DNA from: Didymella arachidicola
Taxonomy: Eukaryota > Ascomycota > Dothideomycetes > Pleosporales > Didymellaceae
Reading direction: 5' to 3'
NCBI GenBank assembly: GCA_016630955.3
Contig: CM050002.1
Coordinates: forward strand, 744,001-808,000
Length of the DNA stretch: 64,000 bases
Positions 20,932 through 30,311 of the stretch are shown here, one piece after another. How positions within the stretch are numbered: the stretch's first letter is position 1; each line of letters opens with the position of its first letter. Below the pieces are notes generated by a model that was given only the letters and a program-made list of their open reading frames with translations, ran no database searches and was not told the origin of the DNA. The position numbers and the translations under genes are program-made.

Positions 20932-21813
20932 TTACATCATCACGCCAGTCACGACAATGGTGGCCATCGCAAGATAGCCAGCGTATTTGCCAGCCTTGAG
21001 AGTCATGGCACCGCTGTCATCGTCGGTACCACCAGGGGCAGTCGTACCGTTGGGGAGGGTGCCGTTGAGGACAAGGTTGCGTGTGCCGTTGACCTGGGAG
21101 ACAGTGACAAGAGACTTGTTCAGTGCGGCGTAGCTTCCGTTGCCCACAATGGAGTTCAAATAGTTGCTGTCATCGTTCTCGTCACAGCCGCAAGGGCTGT
21201 ATTCCTGACACAAACAAGTGACAGGCAACGTGTCGTTTGTACCGTTAGGGTTCTGGTCGGTAGTGTTCGTCCTATTGTAGAATCGGTACTATTTTTGGTC
21301 AGCGATGATTTAGTTCAATGCCAGAAGCATACTCACTGGGTTACCGAAATGGTAGGGGTAGACTGAATAAAGCCAGAGGCCAGGCATGATGGCAAGGGCG
21401 CCAGCGCCTACAAGCAGAGGAGCAGCAATGAGCCCTTTAGGCGTCCTGGAACCAGCGGTGTAGGGCACGGCAGCGCCACCACCGTAGTATCCGCCACCGT
21501 ATGCGCGAGGCGCTCCAGAGCCAGATCTTGTCGAACCTCCTGCTGAAGAACTACTAGATGTGCGTCCGCTGGAGCCACTGGATCGACCACCTCCAGAACT
21601 ACTGCCAGAGCTACTACCGCCGCCGCCGCCGCCGCGACCACCACCTCCCTTCCTTCGCTCTAAACTATGCTCTGGGGCAATGACTTCTGCTGCTCGTGGT
21701 TGTGACTCGGCGCGGTCTTCGATGAAGTTGATTGCGTTGACTTCAGGTATGGATGCAGCGCTTGCTGCTGATGTGGCAAGCGCGCCGCAGGCGAGAAGAT
21801 TGGAAACCTTCAT
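20932..21813 (-). CDS. Secreted Gly/Ser-rich protein, DUF7732-like
   Basis: Exons are 21813-21337 and 21288-20932 (intron 48 nt), giving 277 residues. MKVSNLLACGALATSAASA is a clear signal peptide; the longer upstream frame was dropped for this reason. A Gly/Ser repeat region lies at about residues 55-100 (codon GGN runs near 21622-21640), followed by a hydrophobic segment (LLVGAGALAIMPGLWLYSVY). The second exon carries CLCQEYSPCGCDENDD and several N-glycosylation sequons (NGT, NKS, NGS), then a C-terminal hydrophobic tail (YLAMATIVVTGVMM) that could be a membrane segment or GPI signal. From memory this matches fungal proteins labelled DUF7732. A cell-surface role is likely. Confidence 0.78.
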
Positions 21814-22529
21814 CGTTGATGTAATACGCGATGTGAAGCCCGAAGTCAGTGGATGCGCAGCAGTTATGAAGGGTGGGTGGACTGGATGTGCGCGAGGTAG
21901 GTACTCGAAGCGGTGAAACAATCAAAGATAAGCTGAAGGTTTCAAGAAAGGCCGGGGAAGATTAAAGTAGAATACGGTGCTTAGTTTGTGTACTCGATTT
22001 GTGAGAAGATGGACCAGGGTCAAGGTTCATTTTATATGTATGATTGAAGATTGAAAGGAAGTGATGTGTGAGCTCATCATAGGCAGGGGCAAAGAACTCC
22101 GCCCTGCGTCATGAGGAAGGCCCGATGATTTCAGGGTAGGCTAAGGCAGGACAGAACCGGCGTTACACACAGCCGTACACTAGAAGCTGTGAGGAACCAA
22201 TTAGAAATCCAGGTGATTGCCACATGTGGCTGTGTGTGAGATGAGAACGACCGCGTCGGCTAATAGCTTGGCGCAATACAAGAATGGTTGCAGGCTGGCG
22301 AGGCTGCAACCGTTAAACATCAGACTTTCCATCGCAAATTCTCTCATCGCTGTACCTTAGAAACGTCCTGGCAGTAAGCGTTGACGTGTGAGTTGCATAA
22401 AGAAACCGATTAGAAAGTTGGAAGATGACTTCATGCCAAGAGTGCTAGCGACCATTGCGGCTTATAAGCCAACTGAACAACCATCACCTGCGCCGAAGCC
22501 GAAGAAGATTGATTTAACATTTAGATTTA
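21814..22529. other. Promoter of DUF7732 gene and left flank of transposon
   Basis: A 716-nt stretch. From about 22380 to 22529 one plus-strand frame is open right up to the transposon-related repeats (residues include MPRVLATIAAYKPTEQ), which may be a remnant of a gene interrupted by the insertion. Otherwise nothing recognised. Confidence 0.35.
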
Positions 22530-22774
22530 ACGTACCTTACAGGCGAGCGGCGCACACGGGCGAGCGACGCACCTAGTTTTACTAGTTAAATCTCTATTTT
22601 TACTTCTAAATAAGTCTTCTAATCCTAGCTAACGTACCTCACGGGCGAACGCCGCACCTTGTTTTACTAGTTAAACCTCTATTTTTATTTCTAAATAACT
22701 CTTCTAGTACTAACGTACATCACGGGCGAGCGGCGCACATGGGCGAGCGGCGCACATGGGCGAGCGGCGCACTT
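22530..22774. repeat. Tandem copies of the transposon left end, with 17-bp repeats
   Basis: ACGTAC-type element ends occur three times, at 22530, 22632 and 22713, each directly preceded by TA. The first two are followed by related GC-rich GGCGAGCGGCGCAC text and an AT-rich stretch (TTTTACTAGTTAAA...TTCTAAATAA). The third carries three perfect or near-perfect 17-bp repeats, 22724-22740, 22741-22757 and 22758-22774. Spacings are 102 and 81 nt. Confidence 0.8.
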
Positions 22775-22793
22775 TTGCCAAGACCCCACCAAA
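22713..22793 (+). repeat. Left terminal inverted repeat
   Basis: It starts ACGTACATCACGGGCGAGCG and ends in TTTTGCCAAGACCCCACC. It matches the reverse complement of 24531-24594 with a few substitutions and an extra 17-bp unit. Confidence 0.8.
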
Positions 22794-22858
22794 TACACCT
22801 ACATTATGGCCCAGAACACCACAAATTAGCCCTGCATAAGGCAAAACAAGCTGTAATA

Positions 22859-24514
22859 TTACTTAGGGACATCTTCTGCTCTATTATTGCACGTTCGTGC
22901 GTTGTGCCCACCCTCTCCGCACCGTCCACAGCGTCGTTGGGATGGTTCACCTCCTTCAGCACGCACCTGCGTCTTCCTCTTCTTTCCATCACTACGCGCG
23001 CTAAACTCTAATAGAGTAGTCCGCCGCTGGCCCTCTTTAACCGTGAGGCTTCCCTCTGTCTGGATATGCCTTCTTTTGCGCGATCTACGTTCTGTAGCAG
23101 CTGCTAGAGCTGCGTGAAGCGCAGCGTTCTCCCGTTGTGCCAAAGCCAGCTTGTGCGCAACAATTGCTGTCCCCTTTGAGACCTTCTCAAACGCTTCAAC
23201 CATAGAGGTTGGTGAGCTGTCTATATGCCTCTGAATCCTCTTCTTCACAAGCGTTGATTGGGACCCGAATTCTAAGGTATTGCTTGGGGTTTGCGACTGC
23301 CAGAGCGGGCTGTTTTGGGGGAGTGGTGGCGATGGGGTGCGCAGCCTCACATTCAGGGTTGATATAACGCGATCTGGGTCAAATGGAGCCAATCCGGCCC
23401 CTCGGAACCCTCCCTGGATGTTGCTGGAGGTTATAGCTTTGTTATAAGCTGCTATAAAGCATAGGAGGAACTCCTGCTTTGTGATGTGGTTAATCCGGTT
23501 GTGTATAAGCTGATTGACCTCATCCCCGTACGCCTTCTTTAGAGGGCCAAAACAAGCCACATCAAGTGGCTGAAGGAGGTGCGATGAGTGCGGAGGCATG
23601 CATAGGATCATAATCTTCTGATCCTTGCAGTATTGCGCGAATTCTGCAGTGTTATGGCTCCCATGACCATCAATAATCAGCAACCGGTGGCTGCCAACAG
23701 TACGCGCCTTTGTATGCCTGTTAAAGTGCTTCAACCAGTCAAAACCAAGCTCGTTAGTAGTCCAGCCGTTCTCAGAGACAGCAACAGTCCAATCCTGGGG
23801 CAGGTCATCGTCTTTGTACCAGTTGGACTGGTGGCGGCGGGCTTTGAAGATGATGTAGGGCGGGATTGCCCACCCTGTGGCATTGATGCCCTGGATGACC
23901 GTTACCCACTCGCGATTGCCTGGCTGGACTGCCTTTGCCCGTCCATGGTTCTCTGAAGCTGTGACGACTGCTCCTGGGCTTATCTGGCCCATCATGAAGC
24001 CTGTCTCATCGAAGTTGTACGTGTCGTCGTCCTGGATGCCATACTTGGCTTTGGTATTGACTACAAGGTCAAACCAGCCCTGTATAACCTCAGGATCCTC
24101 ACAGAGGGCTCTCTTGTAGTCGTACTTGCGATTAAAGACCACTTTGAGCTCCTCCTGACGCGAAACGAACGTGCTGGCCCAGTTTGAGCCAGCAGGGGCC
24201 AAACCGCGCTCTTTCCGCAGAGAATTGGCGATATCAGTCACATCTGCAAGCCGGGGGGGTTGTCCTTGCTTAGCTAGCTCAAGTATATGCGTAACAATCA
24301 CCTGCTCCTCAGTATTGGTCAGATTCCGTGAGTTGGCCATGGTATCGACGCGTGAAGGTCGTCCGGCGCGTCGATGATGTAGCGTGGTCAAGGGCACGTT
24401 GTAGATAGCTGCAGCGCGTCGCAGGGAGAGTTTTAGGTCTTGTTTAAGAGCTTGGATTGCAAGCTGTATCTGAGCTTCTTTTAACGCGTCTTTCTGTTGT
24501 TTTCGTGGAGGCAT
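22859..24514 (-). CDS. Fot/pogo-family DDE transposase with C-terminal zinc knuckle
   Basis: Single frame of 551 residues from MPPRKQQKDALK; a longer frame without gain in motifs begins in the terminal repeat. The order is an N-terminal psq-type helix-turn-helix (LSLRRAAAIYNVPLTTLHHR, about residues 29-48), a CENP-B-like DNA-binding domain (about 65-135), and the DDE_1 nuclease. The catalytic aspartates are seen in YNFDETGFMMG (near 169), LLIIDGHGSH (near 282) and HLLQPLDV (near 314). The C-terminus carries coiled-coil-like Ala/Glu-rich sequence and a CCHC knuckle, CGRCGEGGHNARTC. All key residues are present, so the enzyme may be active. It cuts and pastes the element at TA sites. Confidence 0.93.
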   Translation of the reverse strand: MPPRKQQKDALKEAQIQLAIQALKQDLKLSLRRAAAIYNVPLTTLHHRRAGRPSRVDTMANSRNLTNTEEQVIVTHILELAKQGQPPRLADVTDIANSLRKERGLAPAGSNWASTFVSRQEELKVVFNRKYDYKRALCEDPEVIQGWFDLVVNTKAKYGIQDDDTYNFDETGFMMGQISPGAVVTASENHGRAKAVQPGNREWVTVIQGINATGWAIPPYIIFKARRHQSNWYKDDDLPQDWTVAVSENGWTTNELGFDWLKHFNRHTKARTVGSHRLLIIDGHGSHNTAEFAQYCKDQKIMILCMPPHSSHLLQPLDVACFGPLKKAYGDEVNQLIHNRINHITKQEFLLCFIAAYNKAITSSNIQGGFRGAGLAPFDPDRVISTLNVRLRTPSPPLPQNSPLWQSQTPSNTLEFGSQSTLVKKRIQRHIDSSPTSMVEAFEKVSKGTAIVAHKLALAQRENAALHAALAAATERRSRKRRHIQTEGSLTVKEGQRRTTLLEFSARSDGKKRKTQVRAEGGEPSQRRCGRCGEGGHNARTCNNRAEDVPK

Positions 24515-24530
24515 TAGTAGAGGTTGGTGT

Positions 24531-24594
24531 TTTGGTAGGGTCTTGGCAAAAGTGTTCCGCTCGCCCATGTGTTCCGCTCGCATGTGATGTACGT
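24531..24594 (-). repeat. Right terminal inverted repeat
   Basis: Read on the minus strand it starts ACGTACATCACATGCGAGCG and continues to CTTTTGCCAAGACCC, the counterpart of the left end. It holds two GAGCGGAACACA units. Confidence 0.8.
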
Positions 24595-25474
24595 TATAGG
24601 ACAAGGACATAAGATCTTGTGCCTAGACTCCGTGTTGAAAGGTGCTCAGGCCACCAACAAGTGATGGCCAAAATCGGCAGGACTTTACAAGGCGCAGTGC
24701 GAGGCAACTTCAACGGCGTGTGGCTCATGCGGATCAGACAAGGCGATGAGTGGATGAACATCTCCGTCTGCGTAGAGAGCATCATACGATGGTAATGCTA
24801 GCGGCCATTGTGCCCAGTCAGGATGCCATTTTTCCGCTGCTCGGTGGGTCTACTGTCAGCTAGGTATGTTGTCCTTCAAGAGCTTCTGTAGGTCACAGAT
24901 CTTGGTATCTTGCGAAGCGGTTTTTCTTGAACCAAAGGGCCTTACAACCTAATAGCACCGCTAGGCAATGGCTGCAGTAGACTCATTGCTGCAGTCAGCC
25001 CTGTTGGCAATTTGAAAGTATGCGATGCAAAAATGCCCATCATCCAACGTGCTTCAGACTTGCCAATCATGAAACGACAGGAAACGATCCACTGGATACA
25101 ACTGCTTAAAAGACCATCAACTTGACAGGATACTCGTGACCTTGGCCATGAACCCATGCTTGAATAAGCAGATGTTCTGCCTTTAGCATTGAAGACCAGG
25201 TCGACAGCTTTCGACTCTTTGCTACTCACTGGCGCCTTGCCTTTCGCCACCTTTAGCACAACTCAATAACGTACTGGTACAATTTCAGGTTGTGTTGCGT
25301 GTTTTTGAACGATCGAGCCGGTATGCGAATTTGCATGCTATCGATATGTGCATGCAATGATATGCTGAAATGTGACCAGTGTTCCCTGTTGATATCGTAC
25401 ACTACAGCCTCTAACACCATGACTTCCTGAGCCCAATTTTCTACAGCTGATCTTATGACCCTCCGTCGAGCATT
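24595..25474. other. Right flank of transposon, no supported gene
   Basis: An 880-nt stretch. A plus-strand frame just inside it (about 24607-24788, residues include MAKIGRTLQGAVRGNFNGVW) looks somewhat protein-like but has no context. A minus frame at 24942-25259 begins with GTG and shows no family features. Possibly gene relics. Confidence 0.3.
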
Positions 25475-26050
25475 CTAATTTTTTTTCTCAAAGTCACCTC
25501 CCGGTTTACCAGGCGTATGCTCTAGTTCATGGTTGTCAAACTCCACACCCGAGAACTTGCCCGTGCGAACCTTGTCCTGATTTTTTCGTGCTGCAATGCT
25601 GTGCTTGTTGACTGTATCGCCATGACGGTCTTCGACGGGCTTGGGAACGTCAGAGGCGTACTCGGCTTCGTGGTGGTGGCCAGGACTGGAAACCGAAGCG
25701 TTTGGCGAGGGGGAGCTAGCCGGCGCAGGCTTGGAAGAGGAATCTGCGGAGGAAGCGTTCGTGGAGGAATCGTTTGCTGAAGTGGGAGATGAAGAGGTGG
25801 TGTAGTAGAGGGCTGCAGCACCAATGGCAGCGGTTGTGGTGAGCCTGCAGGGAGTTAGCATGACGTTCAGGAGTTAAAGAGCCGCATTCTGCGCGTTGAA
25901 GGCCCACCAAGTCAATCGCGATGATGTTTTCAACGTTTCCTGAGTGCGCTTCTCATAGTTCGTCGCATACTGCCTCCTTGCAGCTGGACATCTGACCTGC
26001 CGTGACACTTGTGACAGAGCCCGTGATGATACTGCTCTTCTTGAAAACAT
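25475..26050 (-). CDS. Small mitochondrial protein of unknown function
   Basis: Exons are 26050-25935 and 25844-25475, giving 161 residues. The intron (90 nt) ends in GCTAACTCCCTGCAG; its donor GTTGAA is weak, but joining gives the smooth ARRQYATNYEKRTQETLTTT. The N-terminus (MFSRRAVSSRALSQVSRQVR) is a clear mitochondrial presequence, followed by a short hydrophobic stretch (AAIGAAALYYT). Then comes a Ser/Ala/Pro-rich linker and a conserved-looking charged end (HGDTVNKHSIAARKNQDKVR, FEKKN). I do not know the function. It may be anchored in the inner membrane. Confidence 0.72.
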
Positions 26051-26783
26051 TGCCTTCTAGAGAATGTGTGTGAGGTATACAATGACTCTGGTGAGACGAG
26101 GCGTTGAGTTGTCACTTGTCAAGGGCCGGGTGTTGGTTGCGCATATGTATACACGGCCTGTTGATTGTCACTACGTCATTTGCTTGGGTACGCGCCTGGT
26201 TTTCGAAGCGACGCGTCTGGGCACGCTATGCAAGTCGACGAAGATTACACTGATATAGATCTCCCACAGCGCCGACACACTCCTATGTGGACCTAGTCCG
26301 TGTGTATTTTAAATACATTCTCGAGGCCACAAGATCATGTTGCGCCCCCTGAGCTCGCCAATGCCAAACTTCGCTCGTCATGCACCCCAGCAACATGAAA
26401 TGCGCGCGATGTTTGCCTTGTCAAAAGTCGAACGGAAGTCGCGAGAGACAGGCTGCACTTCTGTGTCTCTGCAACAGAGGGTAGAGCGCAGCAATCTGCC
26501 AGCCGTGGACGAAAGTCGAACAACAGGTCTGCGAGCCGCTTACACCTGCAAGTAGGAATCCCCTGTCTCCATATCTCTTAGGCGTTTCGGCAATGCACAG
26601 TGCATTGCCTCAAGCAGTCCATGAGGTGCGATCTGGTGCCAGCCTTTACAAATGAATGCATACTGCTGGGCACAACCAGGCACCGCAGGTGTTATCAGGC
26701 TTGCTGGCTGAGCAGTTTCGTAAGAGCTTCGAGTGGAGGTGTTTGTGATAGAGTCAGGCAGTGAAACCATGCGGTGATTCATT
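26051..26783. other. Intergenic
   Basis: A 733-nt stretch between two minus-strand genes. Only short overlapping frames are present; no element recognised. Confidence 0.4.
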
Positions 26784-27094
26784 CTATTTTGCTGAAGACG
26801 ATTGAGGCGGTTCTGGCGTGCTGCTGTCATGGACGGTTTGGTACTTCAAGTACTCCTCTTGGAGAGCCTTTTGCATCTCGAAATCGGCCTGCCGTTCACG
26901 CTTCACTCGCTGTTGTTCGTAATCGCGAATTACACCAGCGTGCATGGCCTACATAGAGATATTAGATTAAGATTCATGTGGCGTGAAACCTCACTGACAG
27001 CCTTGTCCTGCTTCTGCGCAAAATGGACAAATGCAACGGTTCCAATTGCAACCGTGAAAGTAGTCGCTAGTGTAATCTGGGATGCTCGTGACAT
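26784..27094 (-). CDS. PET117: Cytochrome c oxidase assembly factor PET117
   Basis: Small mitochondrial inner-membrane protein needed for cytochrome c oxidase assembly (in yeast it works with Cox15 in heme a synthesis). Exons are 27094-26999 and 26948-26784 (intron 50 nt), giving 86 residues. MSRASQITLATTFTVAIGTVAFVHFAQKQDKA supplies the N-terminal membrane segment (residues 8-26), and the second exon gives AMHAGVIRDYEQQRVKRERQ and FEMQKALQEEYLK, the characteristic helix of the family. A longer minus frame upstream of the ATG was ignored because the family starts at this methionine. It is divergent from the V-ATPase subunit G gene. Confidence 0.93.
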
Positions 27095-27279
27095 CTTGAT
27101 GGCGTTGTGTTGTATCCAGAAGAAAGTTATCATGGACAGTTGCGGACATTTCGAGATCGAAGCTTTGGCCAACAGAGGTGGACCTGCCGCCAAGTTCGAG
27201 GCCGCAGCTGCATCATAGGCCTCTCCGCATCGACTACCGCGATATCGAACACCGACCGCACTCCTCCAATATCTTCAAG
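27095..27279. promoter_or_regulatory. Short bidirectional promoter PET117 / V-ATPase G
   Basis: Only 185 nt separate the two start codons, so both genes must share promoter sequence. No individual motif was recognised. Confidence 0.6.
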
Positions 27280-27891
27280 ATGGTAAGGAGCAAGATCTCT
27301 GCGAATACGCGCAGTGCTAACGCTGCCAACAGTCCGCCCAAAACTCCGCGGGAATCCAGACGCTGCTTGACGTAAGCACCGCAACCCACTTCGAGCGTTG
27401 TACTCAGCTCACATAACATCCAGGCCGAGCGCGAAGCACAGAAGATCGTTCAGCAAGGTAGAAAGGCTCTAGTTGTTGCGTGAGAGATGTAGGCTAACAG
27501 ATACCGCAGCCAGAGAATGTAAATGACCCCTTCCAACCGCGATCCAATGACGGCCTAACGTTCGAAGACCGTACAAAGCGAGTAAAGGACGCACGAAGCG
27601 AGGCACAGAAGGAGATTGAGGAATACAAGAAGGAGAAGGAAGCAGAGTACCAGAAATTCGAGAAGGAGGTACGCATTAGTCCCATGGTTGCCGTATCCAG
27701 GCGGGCATGAAACTCTAACGACCGTACAGCACAGCTCTGGCAACAAAAAGGCCGAGGATGACGCGAAGAAGGACACAGACAGCAAGGTTAAGGAGGTTGA
27801 GGAATTAGGCAACAAGTCTGGCAGCAAGGTCGTCGAGCAACTGATCGCTGCCGTCACGACTGCCAACACCCAGGCCCCTCGCAAGGAGTAG
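27280..27891 (+). CDS. VMA10: V-type proton ATPase subunit G
   Basis: Peripheral stalk subunit of the vacuolar proton pump (V1 part). Six exons: 27280-27282, 27333-27371, 27424-27457, 27510-27518, 27568-27668 and 27730-27891, giving 115 residues. The first coding exon is the ATG alone and the fourth is only 9 nt; both are required to obtain the family sequence SAQNSAGIQTLLDAEREAQ, IVQQAREYRTKRVKDARSEA and EIEEYKKEKEAEYQKFEKEH. All introns are GT-AG and 47-61 nt. The rest is a Lys/Glu-rich helix ending in GSKVVEQLIAAVTTA, as in other fungal subunit G proteins. Confidence 0.95.
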
Positions 27892-28430
27892 AGCGCCGTT
27901 TCGACGACGACCGATAAACCAACAATACTGCGCCAGCCACAACGATGACACGTTGTGAACGATTTAGGCTTTTTGCCCGGCATCTGGCGCAATATCCTGT
28001 ATATGCCCACCAACCCTATTAGGAGCGGTGCTTTTGGAGACCCAGCAATAGACGTCCAATTCGGAGCGAACCTTCTTATCACAATGGATTGAATGATTCT
28101 TTGTGTATTGCTGCATTGCCCACAACTGATGCAACGTCCTGCGTGAGGTTGCCTCAGTCAAACACACCTGAGATATGCGGTTTGTACGTTCACAACGGTG
28201 TGACTCTAAGGCTTGCGCACTTGTACAAATCTTCCTTACATCGCTCTTGCGACGTCTTGGAGACTACACTGTGTTCTTTGAGCTGATGTGGTTGAGCTAC
28301 GCCAAATGATTGCTTCTATGTGTAAAAGACCCCTGCTCCATGTCGCGCTCAATACGTCACCGAGCTAACCGCGCGCGCCAAAGTTTAGGTTCCTGAACCT
28401 GAACATCAACACCACAATGCGCCGAGCCCA
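27892..28430. other. Intergenic
   Basis: A 539-nt stretch between two plus-strand genes; nothing recognised. Confidence 0.4.
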
Positions 28431-29505
28431 ATGATACGACTATGTGTCAGAGCGACTGTTCGCTCTCACGCGAACCAGAAATCTCTCTCATGTACCTCGA
28501 CGCGATGGCTGGCCCGGCGCCAGTTCAACAGTACGGCATGGCGCAAAGAGGACCCGCGCATCGAGTCCATGAGCAAAGAGATCACGGATGAGTTCGCAGT
28601 AATCCGTGAGGAATATGGTCAGCTACAGAGCCTCGTTTCATGTATTTATGCTAACATCAAGCAGCTACTCCTGTTCGTGTGTGCTCCCGACCATGATTCA
28701 AAATCTAATTTGCGCATAGAAACACACGATCGTTCTCGCACACGGTCTTCTCGGCTTCAGCGAACTTCGACTCGCCGGTCAATTTCTCCCTGGTCTCAAA
28801 TATTGGCGCGGCATTACAGAGGCATTGTCAGCCAAAGGGATCGAAGTTATAGTGGCGACAGTACCGCCCAGCGGTAGCGTGGAAGCGAGAGCAAGGAAGC
28901 TTGCAGAGAGCATTGCAGCAAAGGCAAAAGGAAAGGAAGTCAACATCATCGCGCACAGCATGGGCGGGTTAGACTCGCGCTACATGATCAGCCAGCTCAG
29001 ACCGACCGACTTCAAGATCAAATCCCTTACTACAATCGCAACGCCACATCGAGGCTCTTCGTTTGCCGATTACATGTTCAAAACCATTGGTACCCGCCAG
29101 ATAAAGAGGATATACAATGTTATAGAGTACTTTGGATTTGAAACCGGCGCATTCTCCCAGCTTACGCTGAAGTACATGCGCGAGAGCTTCAACCCAAGAA
29201 CGCCAGACATCGAGGACGTCAGATACTTCTCGTATGGTGCATCTCTGGAGCCTGAGCGATGGTCTGTCTTTGCTCCATCGCACGCGATAGTCAAGCGAGA
29301 AGAGGGAATAAATGACGGGCTCGTCAGGTACGCGCCCTTGTACCTACGATCATTGGCATCAGCTGACAACATGAACAGCGTCACTTCGAGCCAGTGGGGA
29401 GACTATAAAGGGACTCTGATTGGCGTCAGCCATCTTGACCTGATCAATTGGACTAACCGTATGAAATGGTGGTTCTGGAGTTTGACAGGAAAGAAGAGGA
29501 AGTAA
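28431..29505 (+). CDS. Lipase-like alpha/beta hydrolase, probably mitochondrial
   Basis: Exons are 28431-28617, 28665-28678 (14 nt) and 28720-29505, giving 328 residues. The tiny second exon links REEYA to TPVRKHTIVLAHG in phase. The N-terminus (MIRLCVRATVRSHANQKSLS, then RWLARRQFNSTAWR) looks like a mitochondrial presequence. The fold is shown by TIVLAHGLLGFSEL (oxyanion-hole HG) and the nucleophile elbow NIIAHSMGGLDSRY, an AHSMG variant with the serine in place. ATPHRGS matches the lipase class-2 type. Candidate acid and His residues lie in GINDGLVRY and GVSHLDLINW. It should cleave ester lipids; the substrate is unknown. Intron 2 is only 41 nt. Confidence 0.87.
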
Positions 29506-30311
29506 GGTTCAGGAACGTTTCAATAAAGACGCGCAATCGGCTGACAACGAGGCAGTTTCAACGCCATCGCGTTGTATCTGGACATCTGCGGTAAGTTAGG
29601 GTGCCTGTCAGCACACTTTTTCTGTGAGACAAGTTATGAACTGACGCCGAACAAGACATGCTCGCAAAAGAAAAGCTGTAACTTGACAAAAATGTCGCAA
29701 GGTACTTTACAGCAGAAGATTCCTCTAACATGCAGCGCTTTCAGACGAGGGACGCGTAGAACAACTGTGAGCCCAGTCTTCGACCATGTACAGGAAGAGG
29801 GTAGAGTGGAATAAGGCCCCAAATCAGCCCAACGATGCAGCTATAGCCGTGGCTATGCATTACACAACGCTTAGATTGTGACAGCACAACATAAGTTGGG
29901 AAAAAGTGTGTTATTCGAAAACCAAGAAGACATTCAGCAACAGTGAGCGCCAAAACTTTCAAGTTGTCAATCGCTGCATCTCAATCAACTGTGAAGGATG
30001 GCGCTTCTAGTCCTTGAATATGACGTAGCCAAGACCGCCCCTCCGCCGCGCTCCGATGATTTGACGTTTGTGACATTTCACCTGCAGCAATGTTCAAAGG
30101 TTCACGACACGCGTTCCTTGGGCTGTGCCGCCCGTTCCGTCAACACTCAGCCGCCAAATAATCTTACAGAAAGCACGGCACCTGTTCCCGCGACATAAAG
30201 TGACTCGCTGCTCAGGTCCCTCCGAAGCTGCGACTACCTCCTCACTTGATATCATACGACAACGAGAGCGGCACAGCTTTGTAGTTGCACAAATACGATC
30301 GTAACCTCAAA
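29506..30311. other. Intergenic
   Basis: An 806-nt stretch between two plus-strand genes. Short frames only; no element recognised. Confidence 0.4.

Larger units (their letters stand above)
22713..24594 (-). mobile_element. Fot/pogo-type DNA transposon, apparently complete
   Basis: The element is 1882 bp and contains one long transposase frame on the minus strand. Both ends read ACGTACATCAC inward and both are flanked by TA (22711-22712 and 24595-24596), the target duplication of the Tc1/mariner-pogo superfamily. The terminal inverted repeats run about 65-80 nt and end in CTTTTGCCAAGACCC; the left copy has one more 17-bp GAGCGG repeat than the right. The coding frame has no stops or frameshifts, so it shows no sign of repeat-induced point mutation and may be recent. 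Confidence 0.88.

Noticed and set aside
24942..25259. 105-codon minus frame right of the transposon
   Set aside because: It begins with GTG and has no family features or splice partner; at most a relic.
26540..26830. 96-codon minus frame downstream of PET117
   Set aside because: It is in another frame from PET117 and PET117 ends with a proper stop at 26784; no independent support.
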